64,000 bases of DNA, taken from the NCBI RefSeq assembly GCF_024643285.1, contig NZ_JAMSLW010000003.1, positions 472,787 to 536,786 of the forward strand, read 5' to 3'. Source of the stretch: Parapedobacter lycopersici. Lineage in GTDB: Bacteria > Bacteroidota > Bacteroidia > Sphingobacteriales > Sphingobacteriaceae. The notes beneath the pieces were generated by a model. The model was not told the origin of the DNA, searched no databases, and saw only the letters and a program-made list of their open reading frames with translations. Below, piece after piece: positions 52,856 to 62,429 of the stretch. The position numbers and the translations under genes were made by a program. The first letter of the stretch is position 1. Every line of letters starts with the position of its first letter.

Positions 52856-52926
52856 TTGCCCGACCAGGATTCGAACCTAGACAAACAGAACCAAAATCTG
52901 TCGTACTACCATTATACTATCGGGCA
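52856..52926 (-). tRNA. tRNA-Gln (UUG)
   Basis: 71 bases excluding CCA. Acceptor arm TGCCCGA pairs with TCGGGCA, D-arm has AATGGTAG, the anticodon stem ACAGA/TCTGT encloses the loop TTTTGGT with anticodon TTG (reads CAA/CAG), and the T-loop is TTCGAAT. No CCA is encoded. It has its own promoter and terminator, as a single-tRNA unit. Confidence 0.96.
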
Positions 52927-52963
52927 ATCCGGATCTGTTTTACCGCCCTTGCGAACGGGACTG

Positions 52964-52994
52964 CAAATATAGGGTGATGGAATAATTATTGCAA
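52964..52994 (-). promoter_or_regulatory. Promoter of tRNA-Gln
   Basis: Minus strand: TTG (52994-52992), 20 bases, then TATATTTG (52971-52964), a perfect -7 box. Transcription would start about 30 bases before the mature tRNA. Confidence 0.8.
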
Positions 52995-53183
52995 AAATAT
53001 TTTTCTTTTTGCTGGAAAGCGCTGATACCCTCGGAGATTGCCTGTTGTAAAGCCGGCAAACATACCCCCTTAAGCCCCGTTTTTTGTATTTGTACGGATT
53101 CAGTATCGGGAAAACCTGCCGGATCGGCTATCGTACCGGCCCGGCTGCGCCTATACCCGCCGAATGTGTTAAAATCCGAATAA
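52995..53183. other. Intergenic gap between tRNA-Gln and the DUF2723 gene
   Basis: Within the 326-bp gap between the tRNA and the DUF2723 start, apart from the two divergent promoters I see nothing convincing. Short frames on both strands here show no family resemblance and overlap the promoters. Confidence 0.5.
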
Positions 53184-53191
53184 TATATTTG
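53184..53191 (+). promoter_or_regulatory. -7 box before the DUF2723 gene
   Basis: TATATTTG, perfect TAnnTTTG, 61 bases before the ATG; no TTG at the expected distance. Confidence 0.5.
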
Positions 53192-53252
53192 CATTACCAT
53201 ACTATTCCTTATTTTCGGGGCGTAATTTAATCAAGAACCATACGCGACATTT

Positions 53253-56200
53253 ATGAGCTATACTCGGATTAACAATATTATCGGATGGGCATGCGGGCTG
53301 ATCGCCACGCTCGTATACGTGCTGACGGTAGAGCGGACAACCAGCTTCTGGGATACGGGTGAGTTTATCGCCTCCGCCTATAAAATGCAAATTGTCCACC
53401 AGCCGGGTGCGCCGCTGTTCCTGATGTTGCAGAACGTATTTTCAAACCTGGCTTTCGGCAATCCCGAGCGCATTGCCTACTGGATGAACATCGGATCGGC
53501 CATTACCAGCGGCCTTACGATTGTTTTCCTCTTTTGGAGCATCACCGCCCTTGCGCGCAAAGCACTGTGGAAACCCGGGGCTGAACTCACGCAGGGTAGC
53601 CTGATCCAGATTATGGGCGCCGGTGCAGTGGGTGCACTCGCATATACATTTTCCGATACATTCTGGTTTTCGGCAGTAGAGTCGGAAGTGTATGCCATGT
53701 CGTCGCTGTGTACGGCGGTTGTATTCTGGGCCATCTTAAAATGGGAACGCCACGCCGATGAACCCGGCGCTGATAAGTGGCTGATTTTCATTGCCTATAT
53801 TATGGGGCTTTCCATTGGTGTGCACTTGTTGAACCTGTTGGCCATTCCGGCCATTGCGGTAGTGATTTATTTCCGCCGCACAGCTAATGCCACCGGAAAG
53901 GGGGCCATCCGTGCGCTGCTCATTGGCTGTGTCGTGCTCGGCCTGATCCTGTGGGGCATTATCCAGTACCTCATTAAATTTGCTGCATATTTCGACCTGT
54001 TCTTCGTAAATACACTGGGACTGAGCTTCGGTTCCGGCGTCGTCGTATTTGCCGTATTGGTTGCCGGAGGACTCGCATATGGTATCTGGCATTCCATCCA
54101 GCGGGCCAAGCCATTGCTGAATGTGATCCTGTTGTCTGCTGCGTTTATTGTTTTCGGATACAGCTCTTTTACCATGATCCTCATCCGGGCGAAAGCCGAC
54201 CCGACACTGAACAACAGCGATCCGGATAATGCATTTTCGTTCCTGGGTTACCTCAACCGCGAACAGTACGGTGACGAGCCGAAATTCAAGGGCCCTTATT
54301 TTGATTCGCGCCCCATTGATATTTCCTATGGCAGCAATACCTACCGTAAGGGTGCCGAACGCTATGAAGTGGCCGGCCAGAGCTTTGATTACGTATACGA
54401 CCGGGAGACCATCTTCCCCCGGATATACAGCACACGCGATGGCCATCCGCAATACTACCGCAATTACCTGAACCTGGGCGAGAGTGAAAAGCCTTCATTT
54501 GGCGATAACCTCCGCTTTTTCTTCAATTACCAGGTGGGCCATATGTATGGCCGTTACTTCCTGTGGAACTTTGCGGGAAGGCAGAACGACCAGCAGGGAC
54601 ATGGCGATTTCACTACGGGCAACTGGATCAGCGGTATCAAGCCCATCGATCAGTGGCATGTCGGTGGCCAGGATGCGCTGCCTGAATCACTGAAGTCCGA
54701 TCCGTCCAATAATAAATTTTACTTTTTACCCCTGATTCTGGGACTTATCGGTGCGTTCTGGCACTTCAAGCACCGGCAGAAAGATGCGGGCATCGTAGGC
54801 CTGCTGTTTTTCTTTACCGGGCTGGCCATTGTGCTGTACCTGAACCAGAGCCCGCTGCAGCCCCGTGAACGGGATTACGCCTATGCCGGATCGTACTACG
54901 CCTTCGCCATATGGATCGGCCTGGGGGTGGTGGGCATCAGTGGATGGCTCACGAAGAAACTAAATGCGCGCACGGCCGCTATTGCCGCCACGGCGGTCGC
55001 CCTGCTGGCCGGACCGGTGCTGCTGGCCAGGGACGGGTGGGACGATCACGACCGGTCGCAGAAATACCTCGCCCGCGACATCGCCAAAAATTACCTGGAA
55101 TCCTGCGCCCCCAACGCCATCCTGTTTACCTATGGGGATAACGATACCTACCCGTTGTGGTATGTACAGGAGGTGGAAAATGTGCGCCCCGACGTGCGTG
55201 TAGTCAACCTGAGTTTACTCAGTGCCGACTGGTATGTGCGTCAGATGAAGGCGAAAGTCAATGAGGCGGAGGCACTGCCCATCACCATTCCGGATGAAAA
55301 ATATGTAAAAGGCGTGCGCGATGTCATTTATTACCAGGACGCGAGTATACCGGGATACGTAGACGTGGCAAGCCTTGTGGCGCTGATGCTTTCGGACAAT
55401 CCGAACGACAAAATCCAGCTCCAGAGCGGCGAACGCGAAAACTTCCTGCCCACGAAAAACCTGCAACTGACCATTAATCGGGATGATATCATCAAAAATA
55501 ACGTGGTGCCCGAGCGGTGGCAGGATAGCATCGTGGATACCATGCAATGGACATACAACCGCAATTACGTATCGCGTGCGGAGCTGGCCATGATGGACAT
55601 CCTGGCCAACAATAACTGGAAACGGCCCATTTATTTTGCCACCACGGTACCGGCTGATAATTTCATGGGACTTGATAAATACCTGGTGTCTGAGGGCTTT
55701 GCCCTGCGGCTGATGCCCATTGAGGTGGCCGACAACACGGCACAGCAGGGGCTGGTAAATGCGGAAGCACTGCATGACCATGTGCTGAATAAATACGTGT
55801 GGGGGAACATCGGGAACTCACCCTATATTGATCCGGAATCGTATCGGATGATCAGCCTGATCCTGAACAATATTTACTCGGCGCCGGCAGAGGTGCTTGT
55901 TGCCGAAGGCAAGCTCAATGAGGCAAAGGAACTGCTTAACAACGCCCTGGAACACATGCCTAAGCGCCTCTACCGCATCATGGACAGCTACGCCTATTCA
56001 TTCTTCGTGCGCAGCCTGTATGCTGTCGGTGAAACCGAGAAAGCCAACGAACTGGTGACACGCAACGTGGATTACCTCGAAGAGCAGCTTCGGTATTATG
56101 CGGCCATTGCCGAAACCAAACCCAACCTCGAAATGCAGAACATCCAGTACAGCATGTTCACGTTGAACAGGTTTGCGGAAACCACACAGGAACATGGGCA

Positions 56201-56273
56201 GGCCGACCTGAACGCGCGCATCATGAAAATTTTCGGGCAGTATGAAACCCGGTTTTTTGGAGGCGCGGGATAG
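53253..56273 (+). CDS. DUF2723 multi-spanning membrane protein (GT-C-type glycosyltransferase-like)
   Basis: 1006 residues. About the first 600 carry some 10-12 membrane helices, beginning GWACGLIATLVYVLTVERTTSFWDTGEFIASAYKMQIVHQPGAPLF, in which the early acidic motif WDTGEF and HQPGAP define DUF2723 (related to GT-C enzymes such as protein O-mannosyltransferases). Then comes a periplasmic region (NAILFTYGDNDTYPLWYVQEVENVRPDVRVVNLSLL is characteristic) and a helical, TPR-like C-terminus from about 880. Family members have been linked to protein O-glycosylation in Bacteroidota, but donor and acceptor cannot be read here. A WYL regulator gene follows after 23 bp. Confidence 0.88.
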   Translation: MSYTRINNIIGWACGLIATLVYVLTVERTTSFWDTGEFIASAYKMQIVHQPGAPLFLMLQNVFSNLAFGNPERIAYWMNIGSAITSGLTIVFLFWSITALARKALWKPGAELTQGSLIQIMGAGAVGALAYTFSDTFWFSAVESEVYAMSSLCTAVVFWAILKWERHADEPGADKWLIFIAYIMGLSIGVHLLNLLAIPAIAVVIYFRRTANATGKGAIRALLIGCVVLGLILWGIIQYLIKFAAYFDLFFVNTLGLSFGSGVVVFAVLVAGGLAYGIWHSIQRAKPLLNVILLSAAFIVFGYSSFTMILIRAKADPTLNNSDPDNAFSFLGYLNREQYGDEPKFKGPYFDSRPIDISYGSNTYRKGAERYEVAGQSFDYVYDRETIFPRIYSTRDGHPQYYRNYLNLGESEKPSFGDNLRFFFNYQVGHMYGRYFLWNFAGRQNDQQGHGDFTTGNWISGIKPIDQWHVGGQDALPESLKSDPSNNKFYFLPLILGLIGAFWHFKHRQKDAGIVGLLFFFTGLAIVLYLNQSPLQPRERDYAYAGSYYAFAIWIGLGVVGISGWLTKKLNARTAAIAATAVALLAGPVLLARDGWDDHDRSQKYLARDIAKNYLESCAPNAILFTYGDNDTYPLWYVQEVENVRPDVRVVNLSLLSADWYVRQMKAKVNEAEALPITIPDEKYVKGVRDVIYYQDASIPGYVDVASLVALMLSDNPNDKIQLQSGERENFLPTKNLQLTINRDDIIKNNVVPERWQDSIVDTMQWTYNRNYVSRAELAMMDILANNNWKRPIYFATTVPADNFMGLDKYLVSEGFALRLMPIEVADNTAQQGLVNAEALHDHVLNKYVWGNIGNSPYIDPESYRMISLILNNIYSAPAEVLVAEGKLNEAKELLNNALEHMPKRLYRIMDSYAYSFFVRSLYAVGETEKANELVTRNVDYLEEQLRYYAAIAETKPNLEMQNIQYSMFTLNRFAETTQEHGQADLNARIMKIFGQYETRFFGGAG

Positions 56274-56296
56274 CCCGGAATCGCTAAGTTAAGCTC

Positions 56297-56989
56297 ATGA
56301 ACCGAATCGACCGTTTATTCGGCATCCTGACACTCCTGCAGTCAAAGAAATATTTGACGGGAGAGCGGATTGCCGAGCGGTTCGGCATCAGTATCCGTAC
56401 GGTGTACCGCGATATCCGGGCACTCAACGAGCAGGGAATACCTGTCGGATTTGAGCCGAATAAGGGTTATTTTGTAGTAGACGGCTTTTTTCTGCGGCCG
56501 GTATCCTTTAGCCTGGAAGAGGCCAATGCCCTCCTCCTGATGGAGAACCTGGTGACAGGCTTTGCCGATAAATCCATTCAGAAACATTATTCAAGTGCCC
56601 TCAGCAAGGTGAAAGCCGTTATGCGCGATTCGCAGAAGGAAAAGCTGGAATACCTGACCATCAGTACCGGGTTCCAATTTCCCCAGCGGTTGCTCAATGA
56701 GGCCAATGAACACCTGGCCACGCTGCAGGAAGCCGTAACCGCCCGTACCATACTGGACGTCCGTTACTGCAAGGCAGATGGCTCGGAAAGCAACCGCCGG
56801 GTTGAACCGGTCGGACTTATTTTCTATGCCTTTAGCTGGCACCTGATTGGCTGGTGCCACCTCCGCGAAGATTACCGGGATTTTAAGGTGTCGCGCATGG
56901 TGCATGTGCAGAACAGCGGGATGCCCTTTACCAAAACCACCCATCCGCCGATTGCTGATTTTATGAACCAGCTGCCGGTGGATTATTGA
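56297..56989 (+). CDS. YafY-like transcriptional regulator (HTH + WYL domain)
   Basis: 230 residues. The N-terminal winged helix reads RLFGILTLLQSKKYLTGERIAERFGISIRTVYRDIRALNEQGIPV; the WYL domain lies at about 135-210 (ILDVRYCKADGSESNRRVEPVGLIFYAFSWHLIGWCHLREDYRDFKVSRM). It is shorter than many relatives and lacks the C-terminal extension seen in phage-defence WYL proteins. It is 23 bp behind the DUF2723 gene, so probably co-transcribed; targets unknown. Confidence 0.92.
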   Translation: MNRIDRLFGILTLLQSKKYLTGERIAERFGISIRTVYRDIRALNEQGIPVGFEPNKGYFVVDGFFLRPVSFSLEEANALLLMENLVTGFADKSIQKHYSSALSKVKAVMRDSQKEKLEYLTISTGFQFPQRLLNEANEHLATLQEAVTARTILDVRYCKADGSESNRRVEPVGLIFYAFSWHLIGWCHLREDYRDFKVSRMVHVQNSGMPFTKTTHPPIADFMNQLPVDY

Positions 56990-57137
56990 TGTTAAAAAAT
57001 GTTAAAACCTCATTAACAGCCAAATAAAACGCCATTATTGGTTACTTTAGCGTAGCAATTAGGATCGCCTACCAAGGCCGTTGCGGTGGAGTTTGCCGCA
57101 CGGATAGGGCGGGGGGCGGCGCCGGGCCCGTTAACCC

Positions 57138-57384
57138 TTCGGGAAAGGATGCAGGCCGTTCCGGGTCTTCCCCGGGACTGCTTCGGGGTTCCTTCGACCC
57201 TTATTCGGTATTCCTTCGGGGGTTGTTCGGGGCTCGCCGAAGGATGGTCGAACAGCGCCCGAAGCCGGGTCGAAGCCGGGTCGAAGCCAACTCGAAGCGG
57301 ACTCGAACAGCAGTCGAAGCGGTCCCGAAGCCGGGTCGAACAAGGGTCGAAGGAACCCCGAAGCGGTGTCGAAGCGGACTCGAA
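57138..57384. repeat. 11-bp-phased TTCG/CGAA tandem array with orientation switch
   Basis: In the 572-bp gap between the WYL regulator and pyrR. TTCG recurs at 57182, 57193, 57204, 57215 and 57226 (exactly 11 apart; an outlier in the same phase at 57138), then the complement CGAA recurs 14 times from 57238 to 57381, again exactly 11 apart. Spacer bases vary but often read GCNGNNT. A 23-bp segment of the left part (57180-57202) is the perfect reverse complement of 57342-57364. Because 11 is not a multiple of 3 and the unit has no stop, open frames run through on both strands and are not genes. Confidence 0.85.
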
Positions 57385-57494
57385 CACATGTCGGACAATA
57401 GGTGATGAAAGGCTTTTGGCCGGGAATGATGCCGGACCGGAAGCCGGGATCGAAGCAGGATGCCAATAAAGTTTAAAAAATAAAAAAAATATAG

Positions 57495-57502
57495 TAGGTT
57501 TG
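57495..57502 (+). promoter_or_regulatory. -7 box of the pyrR-pyrB promoter
   Basis: TAGGTTTG, perfect TAnnTTTG, 59 bases before the pyrR ATG. The leader is too short for an obvious PyrR-type attenuator. Confidence 0.55.
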
Positions 57503-57561
57503 CGCCATATTCAGCGGTGTTTCCACATGCGATACAACAGGCCTTTTGAAGTCAATTCCAG

Positions 57562-58113
57562 ATGAAACAATCCATTTTATTAGACGGCCCGAAATTCCAG
57601 ATCACCATTCAACGGCTTTGCCATCAATTGATTGAAAATCATGGTGATTTTTCGGATACGGTAATTATTGGCATCCAGCCGCGGGGAATTTACCTGAGCC
57701 GCCGCATCGTGGAGGAGCTCCGCCAGGTGCCGGCATTGTCCGATGTGCCGTACGGAGAGCTGGATATCACGTTTTTCCGGGATGATTTCCGGCGGCCGGA
57801 CAGCGGACCGCTGGTACCCAACAGCACACACATGGATTTTATCGTGGAGGGGAAAAAGGTGATCCTGATGGATGATGTGCTGTGGACCGGCCGTACCATC
57901 CGGGCGGCTATGGATGCCCTGCAGGCCTTCGGCCGTCCGGCGAAGATTGAACTGCTGGTACTGGTTGACAGGCGCTTTTCGCGGCAATTGCCCATCGAAC
58001 CGGATTACATCGGTATACAGGTGGATTCCATCGATTCGCAGAAGGTCAGCGTAAGCTGGGCCGAAGTGGAAAAACGCGACCGGATCACACTGCTTACCGA
58101 TATTAATAATTGA
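57562..58113 (+). CDS. pyrR: PyrR bifunctional pyrimidine regulator/uracil phosphoribosyltransferase
   Basis: 183 residues of the PRT type I fold. The PRPP loop is KVILMDDVLWTGRTIRAAMDAL, preceded by the PyrR-typical IGIQPRGIYLSRRI and GELDITFFRDDFRR. In Bacillus it binds pyr leader RNA and also makes UMP from uracil; here no leader hairpin is visible, so only the enzymatic role is supported by sequence. pyrB follows after 36 bp. Confidence 0.94.
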   Translation: MKQSILLDGPKFQITIQRLCHQLIENHGDFSDTVIIGIQPRGIYLSRRIVEELRQVPALSDVPYGELDITFFRDDFRRPDSGPLVPNSTHMDFIVEGKKVILMDDVLWTGRTIRAAMDALQAFGRPAKIELLVLVDRRFSRQLPIEPDYIGIQVDSIDSQKVSVSWAEVEKRDRITLLTDINN

Positions 58114-58149
58114 TACATCTATTTTGAACCTGCTATTCAAACCGTATCC

Positions 58150-59088
58150 ATGACAGCCTCAGCAAGACAAATCAGCACCCGGCATCTTTTGGGAATCAAG
58201 GACCTCAATGAAGCGGATATCCAGCTTATCTTTGAGACGGCCGAAAATTTTAAGCAGGTACTGAACCGCCCCATAAAGAAGGTGCCCTCGCTGCGCGATA
58301 TTACCATTGCCAACGTTTTTTTTGAAAATTCCACACGCACTCGGCTGTCATTTGAACTCGCTGAAAAACGGCTGTCAGCCGATATCGTTAATTTTGCGGC
58401 CTCTTCATCTTCGGTCAGCAAAGGGGAAACGCTGATCGACACGGTCAACAACATCCTGGCCATGAAAGTGGATATGATCGTCATGCGCCACCCTTATGTG
58501 GGGGCAGGGGTATTCCTCAGCCGGCACGTAAAGGCGCAGATTGTAAATGCCGGTGACGGGGCCCATGAACACCCTACCCAGGCCCTGCTGGATGCTTTTT
58601 CGATCCGCGAGCGCTACGGCGACGTGGCCGGCAGGAAAGTAGCTATTATCGGAGATATTCTCCATTCGCGCGTGGCGCTGTCCAACATCCTTTGCCTGCA
58701 GAAGCTGGGCGCCGAAGTGATGGTATGCGGTCCGACCACGCTGATTCCGAAACATATTGCCGCACTGGGCGTGCGTGTTGAGCACGACCTTACCGCGGCG
58801 CTGAAGTGGTGCGATGTAGCCAACATGCTGCGTATTCAGCTGGAGCGACAGGATATTGCTTATTTCCCCTCGCTGCGTGAATATTCCATGTTGTATGGAT
58901 TGAACAAACGGCTGCTCGACTCGCTTGATAAAGAAATCACCATCATGCACCCCGGACCCATTAACCGGGGAGTGGAATTGACCAGCGATGTGGCCGACAG
59001 CAAACACGCCATTATCCTGGACCAGGTAGAGAACGGGGTAGCCATCCGGATGGCTGTACTTTACCTGCTTGCCGGAAGGCAGGAGTAG
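58150..59088 (+). CDS. pyrB: Aspartate carbamoyltransferase catalytic subunit
   Basis: Commits carbamoyl phosphate to pyrimidines. 312 residues with FFENSTRTRLSFELAEKRL (carbamoyl phosphate STRT motif), MRHPYVGAG, EHPTQALLDAFSIRERYG, and MHPGPINRGVELTSDVAD. Length is normal. It sits behind pyrR in the same unit; pyrI is not present. Confidence 0.97.
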   Translation: MTASARQISTRHLLGIKDLNEADIQLIFETAENFKQVLNRPIKKVPSLRDITIANVFFENSTRTRLSFELAEKRLSADIVNFAASSSSVSKGETLIDTVNNILAMKVDMIVMRHPYVGAGVFLSRHVKAQIVNAGDGAHEHPTQALLDAFSIRERYGDVAGRKVAIIGDILHSRVALSNILCLQKLGAEVMVCGPTTLIPKHIAALGVRVEHDLTAALKWCDVANMLRIQLERQDIAYFPSLREYSMLYGLNKRLLDSLDKEITIMHPGPINRGVELTSDVADSKHAIILDQVENGVAIRMAVLYLLAGRQE

Positions 59089-59381
59089 TTTTTGGCAATC
59101 GGCGGTCGGCGGATTTGCCGATGACACGGGGCGGGGATGAACGGCTGAAAACGGAAACAAATAGTGAACAGCAATTGTATTTTTCTGCCTATTTTTTCGT
59201 TAGCATATTAATGTTATCAACATGTGTGAACAACTTTTGAGGAAAACTTTTCCGTTTCGCGTTAAATTAGCGAATTAGATTGGGCTACGTGTATTTTATG
59301 GCCCCAACTTTGTTTGTAAAGAGGGCAGCGGGGCTCCCGGGAAATGGAAATTGAGGATCAAGCTATAGATAATTGGATCGT

Positions 59382-62300
59382 ATGTTTAATAAAGTTTACC
59401 AGGTAAGTGTAATACTCGGTTTGGCTGTTACACCTGCCCTGGCGCAGCAAAGTGCCTGGCAGGAAATCAACCAAGCCTATAAGTCGGGAATGGAATTGTA
59501 CCAGCATGGGAAATATGCCTCGGCGGCCAAGCAATTCGATAAAGTGGAGGATATGCGGATTTATTCCACATTGCAGCAGGATGAGCATGTAGAACTTTCC
59601 CTCTTGAAGGAAAGCGCGCGTTTTTATCAGGCCATCTGCGCATTGGAACTGGGCGAGTCGGATGCGGAGACCCGTTTCCTGCAATACATCAAGGATTATC
59701 CGGAAAGTGCGAATGCGAAGGCAGCCTACTTTCAGATGGGCCGTTCTTATTTCGCACGGAAAGATTACGACAAGGCGATCGAATGGTTTGAAAAACTGGA
59801 CAGCCGCAACCTCGCAGGCAGTGAAAATAAAGAATACCGGTATAAGCTGGGGTATGCCTTGTTCATGAAGGGTGATTATGCCGCCGCAAAACCGCTGTTC
59901 CGGCAGCTAAAGGACGAAGGCGGAACCTACAACGAGGCTTCCGTGTATTATTATGCCTACCTCGCTTACCTGGACGGGGAATATGCTATTGCGCTGGCCG
60001 AATTCGAACGGCTGAAAGGCACCAAATTCTATGAGAACAGTTATCCGTATTACCTGTCGGCGCTCTATTTTCTGGACGGGCGGTACGACGATGTACTGGA
60101 ATACGCTGTCCCGATACTCGAAACCACCCAGCAGGAAAACGAAACCGACATGCTCCGCATTGTAGCAGCTACTTATTTTGTGACAGGCGACCTGAAAAGC
60201 GCCGAAGCTTACTACGATAAGTTCCAGGCCAGGGATCAGGGAAAAACACAGAACAACCAGGATAATTACCACATTGGCTACATCGCCTATGAAAACGGCG
60301 ATTACAAGAAGGCTATCGCCGAATTGGAAAAAATGGAAGAGCCGGATGCATATTACCAGGCTGCCATGATTACCCTGGGCGACGCTTTTTTGAAAACAGG
60401 CGATAAACAGAGTGCACGAAATGCATTTTTTCGGGCGTCAAAGCTTGATTTTGATCCGAAACTGAAAGAAGAGGGATTGTTTAACTACGCGAAACTTTCC
60501 TATGAACTGGACTTTCACCAGGTTGCGCTGGATGCCGCCCAGGAATACCGGGATACGTATCCCAACTCGCGCCCGGAAGAGACCCGTACCCTGCTTGCAG
60601 AGACCCTGCTGGGTACCAGCAATTACCGGGCTGCCGTGGACCTGCTGGAATCCGTCGACCGGCGCGGACCGGAAGCCAATGCAGCCTATCAACGGGTAAC
60701 GTATTACCGTGGACTGGAATTCTACAACGAACGGGCTTTTGAGAACAGTATTTCGATGTTCATGCGGTCGGAGAGTGTTCCCGTTGATCCGCGGATTGCC
60801 GCGTTGGCGACCTACTGGAAAGCGGAAGCCATGTACGAGGTACGGAAATACGGCGAGGCGGTACAGGCCTTTTCCCGTTTCCTGCGGATGCCGGCGGCCC
60901 CGGAAACCGACGTGTATGCCTACGCGAATTATGCATTGGCGTATGCAGCCTTCCGTAACAACAGTTTTAATACGTCGGCCAATTATTTTGAACGGTTTCT
61001 GTCGACCGGGGGTAACTCAATCGACCAAAACGTACGCAACGATGCCATTGCCCGTTTGGGGGATTCGTACTTTTCGATGCGCAATTACGGCCGGGCGATG
61101 CAGTATTACGACCGGCTGATCAATAGCAAGGCCCAGAGCCAGGACTATGCCCTGTTCCAACGGGGGATTATCCAGGGACTCCAGGGCGACAACAGCACGA
61201 AGCTGAGCACCCTTCGGTCGGTGATCCAGCAGTTCCCGAACTCGAACTATGCGGATGACGTTGCTTTTGAGATCCCGTATACCTATTTCACGATGGGCGA
61301 CTACGATACGGCGATCGAGGGGCTGCAGCAGATGATCGAAAAATACCCGCGCAGCAGCTATGCCCCCCGGGCGCTGATGACAATCGGGCTGGTGCAGTAC
61401 AACAAGGAGGACAACGAAGCGGCCATGGCGACGTTCAGAAGGGTAGTGGAGGAACACGCCACGACCGATGAGGCCCGCCAGGCACTGCGCTCCATCGAAA
61501 ATATTTACCTCGACCGCGGCGACGCATCGGGCTATATTAACTATGCAACGAGCACAAGCCTGGGCGATCTGTCCAAATCGGAACAGGATAACCTGGCCTT
61601 CCAGGCGGCACACACACTGTTTGCCCGTGGACAGTACCAGGCGGCTGTGGAGGCCATCAATGCGTATTTTGATAAATTTCCGAAACCGGGCCAGGAGAAA
61701 CATGCCCGTTACATCCGTGGGGTGAGCCTGTACCGTACCGGCCATCCGAAGGAGGCGCTGCACGACCTGAACATTATCCTGAACGACTGGACGAGCCAGT
61801 ATACGGAGAACACGCTGCTCACGGCGGCGGAACTGTACCTCGGACTGAAGCAGTACAACGAGGCCATCGTACACCTGAAGAAGCTGGAGCTTACCTCGGA
61901 ATACAAGGCCAATTACGGTTATGCGGTGAACAACCTGCTGGTGTGCTACTATGAAATCGGCGATATGGAGCAGGTGCTCAAGTATGCGAAACTGATCAAG
62001 GAATACGACCGCTCCTCGGAGGAGGATATCGCACGGGCCCACCTGTACACCGGCCATGCGCTGCTGAAGGAGGGGAATGCCAAGGAGGCAGCCAAGGAAA
62101 TGAACCTGGCGGCCCTGAAGAGCCAGACGGTGGTGGGAGCAGAGGCGCAGTACTACGTTGCCCAGCTGCAATATGAGGCCAGGGACTACGATAAGGCGAT
62201 TGAGAGTGCCTTTGATGTGATCAACAACAGGTCGTCATACGACTACTGGGTAGCCAGGAGTTTTATTGTGCTGGCCGACGGCTATGCGGGTAAAGGTGAC

Positions 62301-62414
62301 GATTTCCAGGCGAAGAGTACCCTGGAAAGCATCATTGAAAACTATGGAAATGATGAAGACGGCATAATCGTTTCGGCTAAGGAACGGTTGAATAAGCTCA
62401 ATAATAAGGAATAG
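59382..62414 (+). CDS. Large tetratricopeptide-repeat protein, signal peptide
   Basis: 1010 residues from ATG 59382 (the frame is also open from a TTG at 59373, less likely). A signal peptide (VSVILGLAVTPALAQ) is followed by TPR-type helical repeats to the end; good examples are AAYFQMGRSYFARKDYDKAIEWFEKL, AYYQAAMITLGDAFLKTGDKQSARNAFFRASKLDF and RPEETRTLLAETLLGTSNY. Such large TPR proteins often sit before an outer-membrane barrel gene in Bacteroidota. A second, related gene starts 15 bp downstream with blocks of almost identical DNA. Confidence 0.88.
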   Translation: MFNKVYQVSVILGLAVTPALAQQSAWQEINQAYKSGMELYQHGKYASAAKQFDKVEDMRIYSTLQQDEHVELSLLKESARFYQAICALELGESDAETRFLQYIKDYPESANAKAAYFQMGRSYFARKDYDKAIEWFEKLDSRNLAGSENKEYRYKLGYALFMKGDYAAAKPLFRQLKDEGGTYNEASVYYYAYLAYLDGEYAIALAEFERLKGTKFYENSYPYYLSALYFLDGRYDDVLEYAVPILETTQQENETDMLRIVAATYFVTGDLKSAEAYYDKFQARDQGKTQNNQDNYHIGYIAYENGDYKKAIAELEKMEEPDAYYQAAMITLGDAFLKTGDKQSARNAFFRASKLDFDPKLKEEGLFNYAKLSYELDFHQVALDAAQEYRDTYPNSRPEETRTLLAETLLGTSNYRAAVDLLESVDRRGPEANAAYQRVTYYRGLEFYNERAFENSISMFMRSESVPVDPRIAALATYWKAEAMYEVRKYGEAVQAFSRFLRMPAAPETDVYAYANYALAYAAFRNNSFNTSANYFERFLSTGGNSIDQNVRNDAIARLGDSYFSMRNYGRAMQYYDRLINSKAQSQDYALFQRGIIQGLQGDNSTKLSTLRSVIQQFPNSNYADDVAFEIPYTYFTMGDYDTAIEGLQQMIEKYPRSSYAPRALMTIGLVQYNKEDNEAAMATFRRVVEEHATTDEARQALRSIENIYLDRGDASGYINYATSTSLGDLSKSEQDNLAFQAAHTLFARGQYQAAVEAINAYFDKFPKPGQEKHARYIRGVSLYRTGHPKEALHDLNIILNDWTSQYTENTLLTAAELYLGLKQYNEAIVHLKKLELTSEYKANYGYAVNNLLVCYYEIGDMEQVLKYAKLIKEYDRSSEEDIARAHLYTGHALLKEGNAKEAAKEMNLAALKSQTVVGAEAQYYVAQLQYEARDYDKAIESAFDVINNRSSYDYWVARSFIVLADGYAGKGDDFQAKSTLESIIENYGNDEDGIIVSAKERLNKLNNKE

Positions 62415-62429
62415 GAATTTAAACGGACG

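Noticed and set aside
52940..53200. An 86-codon minus-strand frame between tRNA-Gln and the DUF2723 gene
   Set aside because: It contains the tRNA promoter and the DUF2723 -7 box, has no recognisable domain, and a frame on the opposite strand is almost as long.
57013..57469. Open frames on both strands (about 110-127 codons) rich in Arg and Ser
   Set aside because: They are produced by the 11-bp CGAA/TTCG array, which has no stop codon in its unit; overlapping frames on both strands show the same repetitive composition and no family resemblance.
57503..57561. PyrR-binding attenuator in the pyr leader
   Set aside because: The leader is only about 50 bases and lacks a terminator hairpin.
61017..62171. 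A 384-codon antisense frame opposite the first TPR gene
   Set aside because: The sense frame carries signal peptide and TPRs; the antisense product is hydrophobic-repeat-free and unlike any family.
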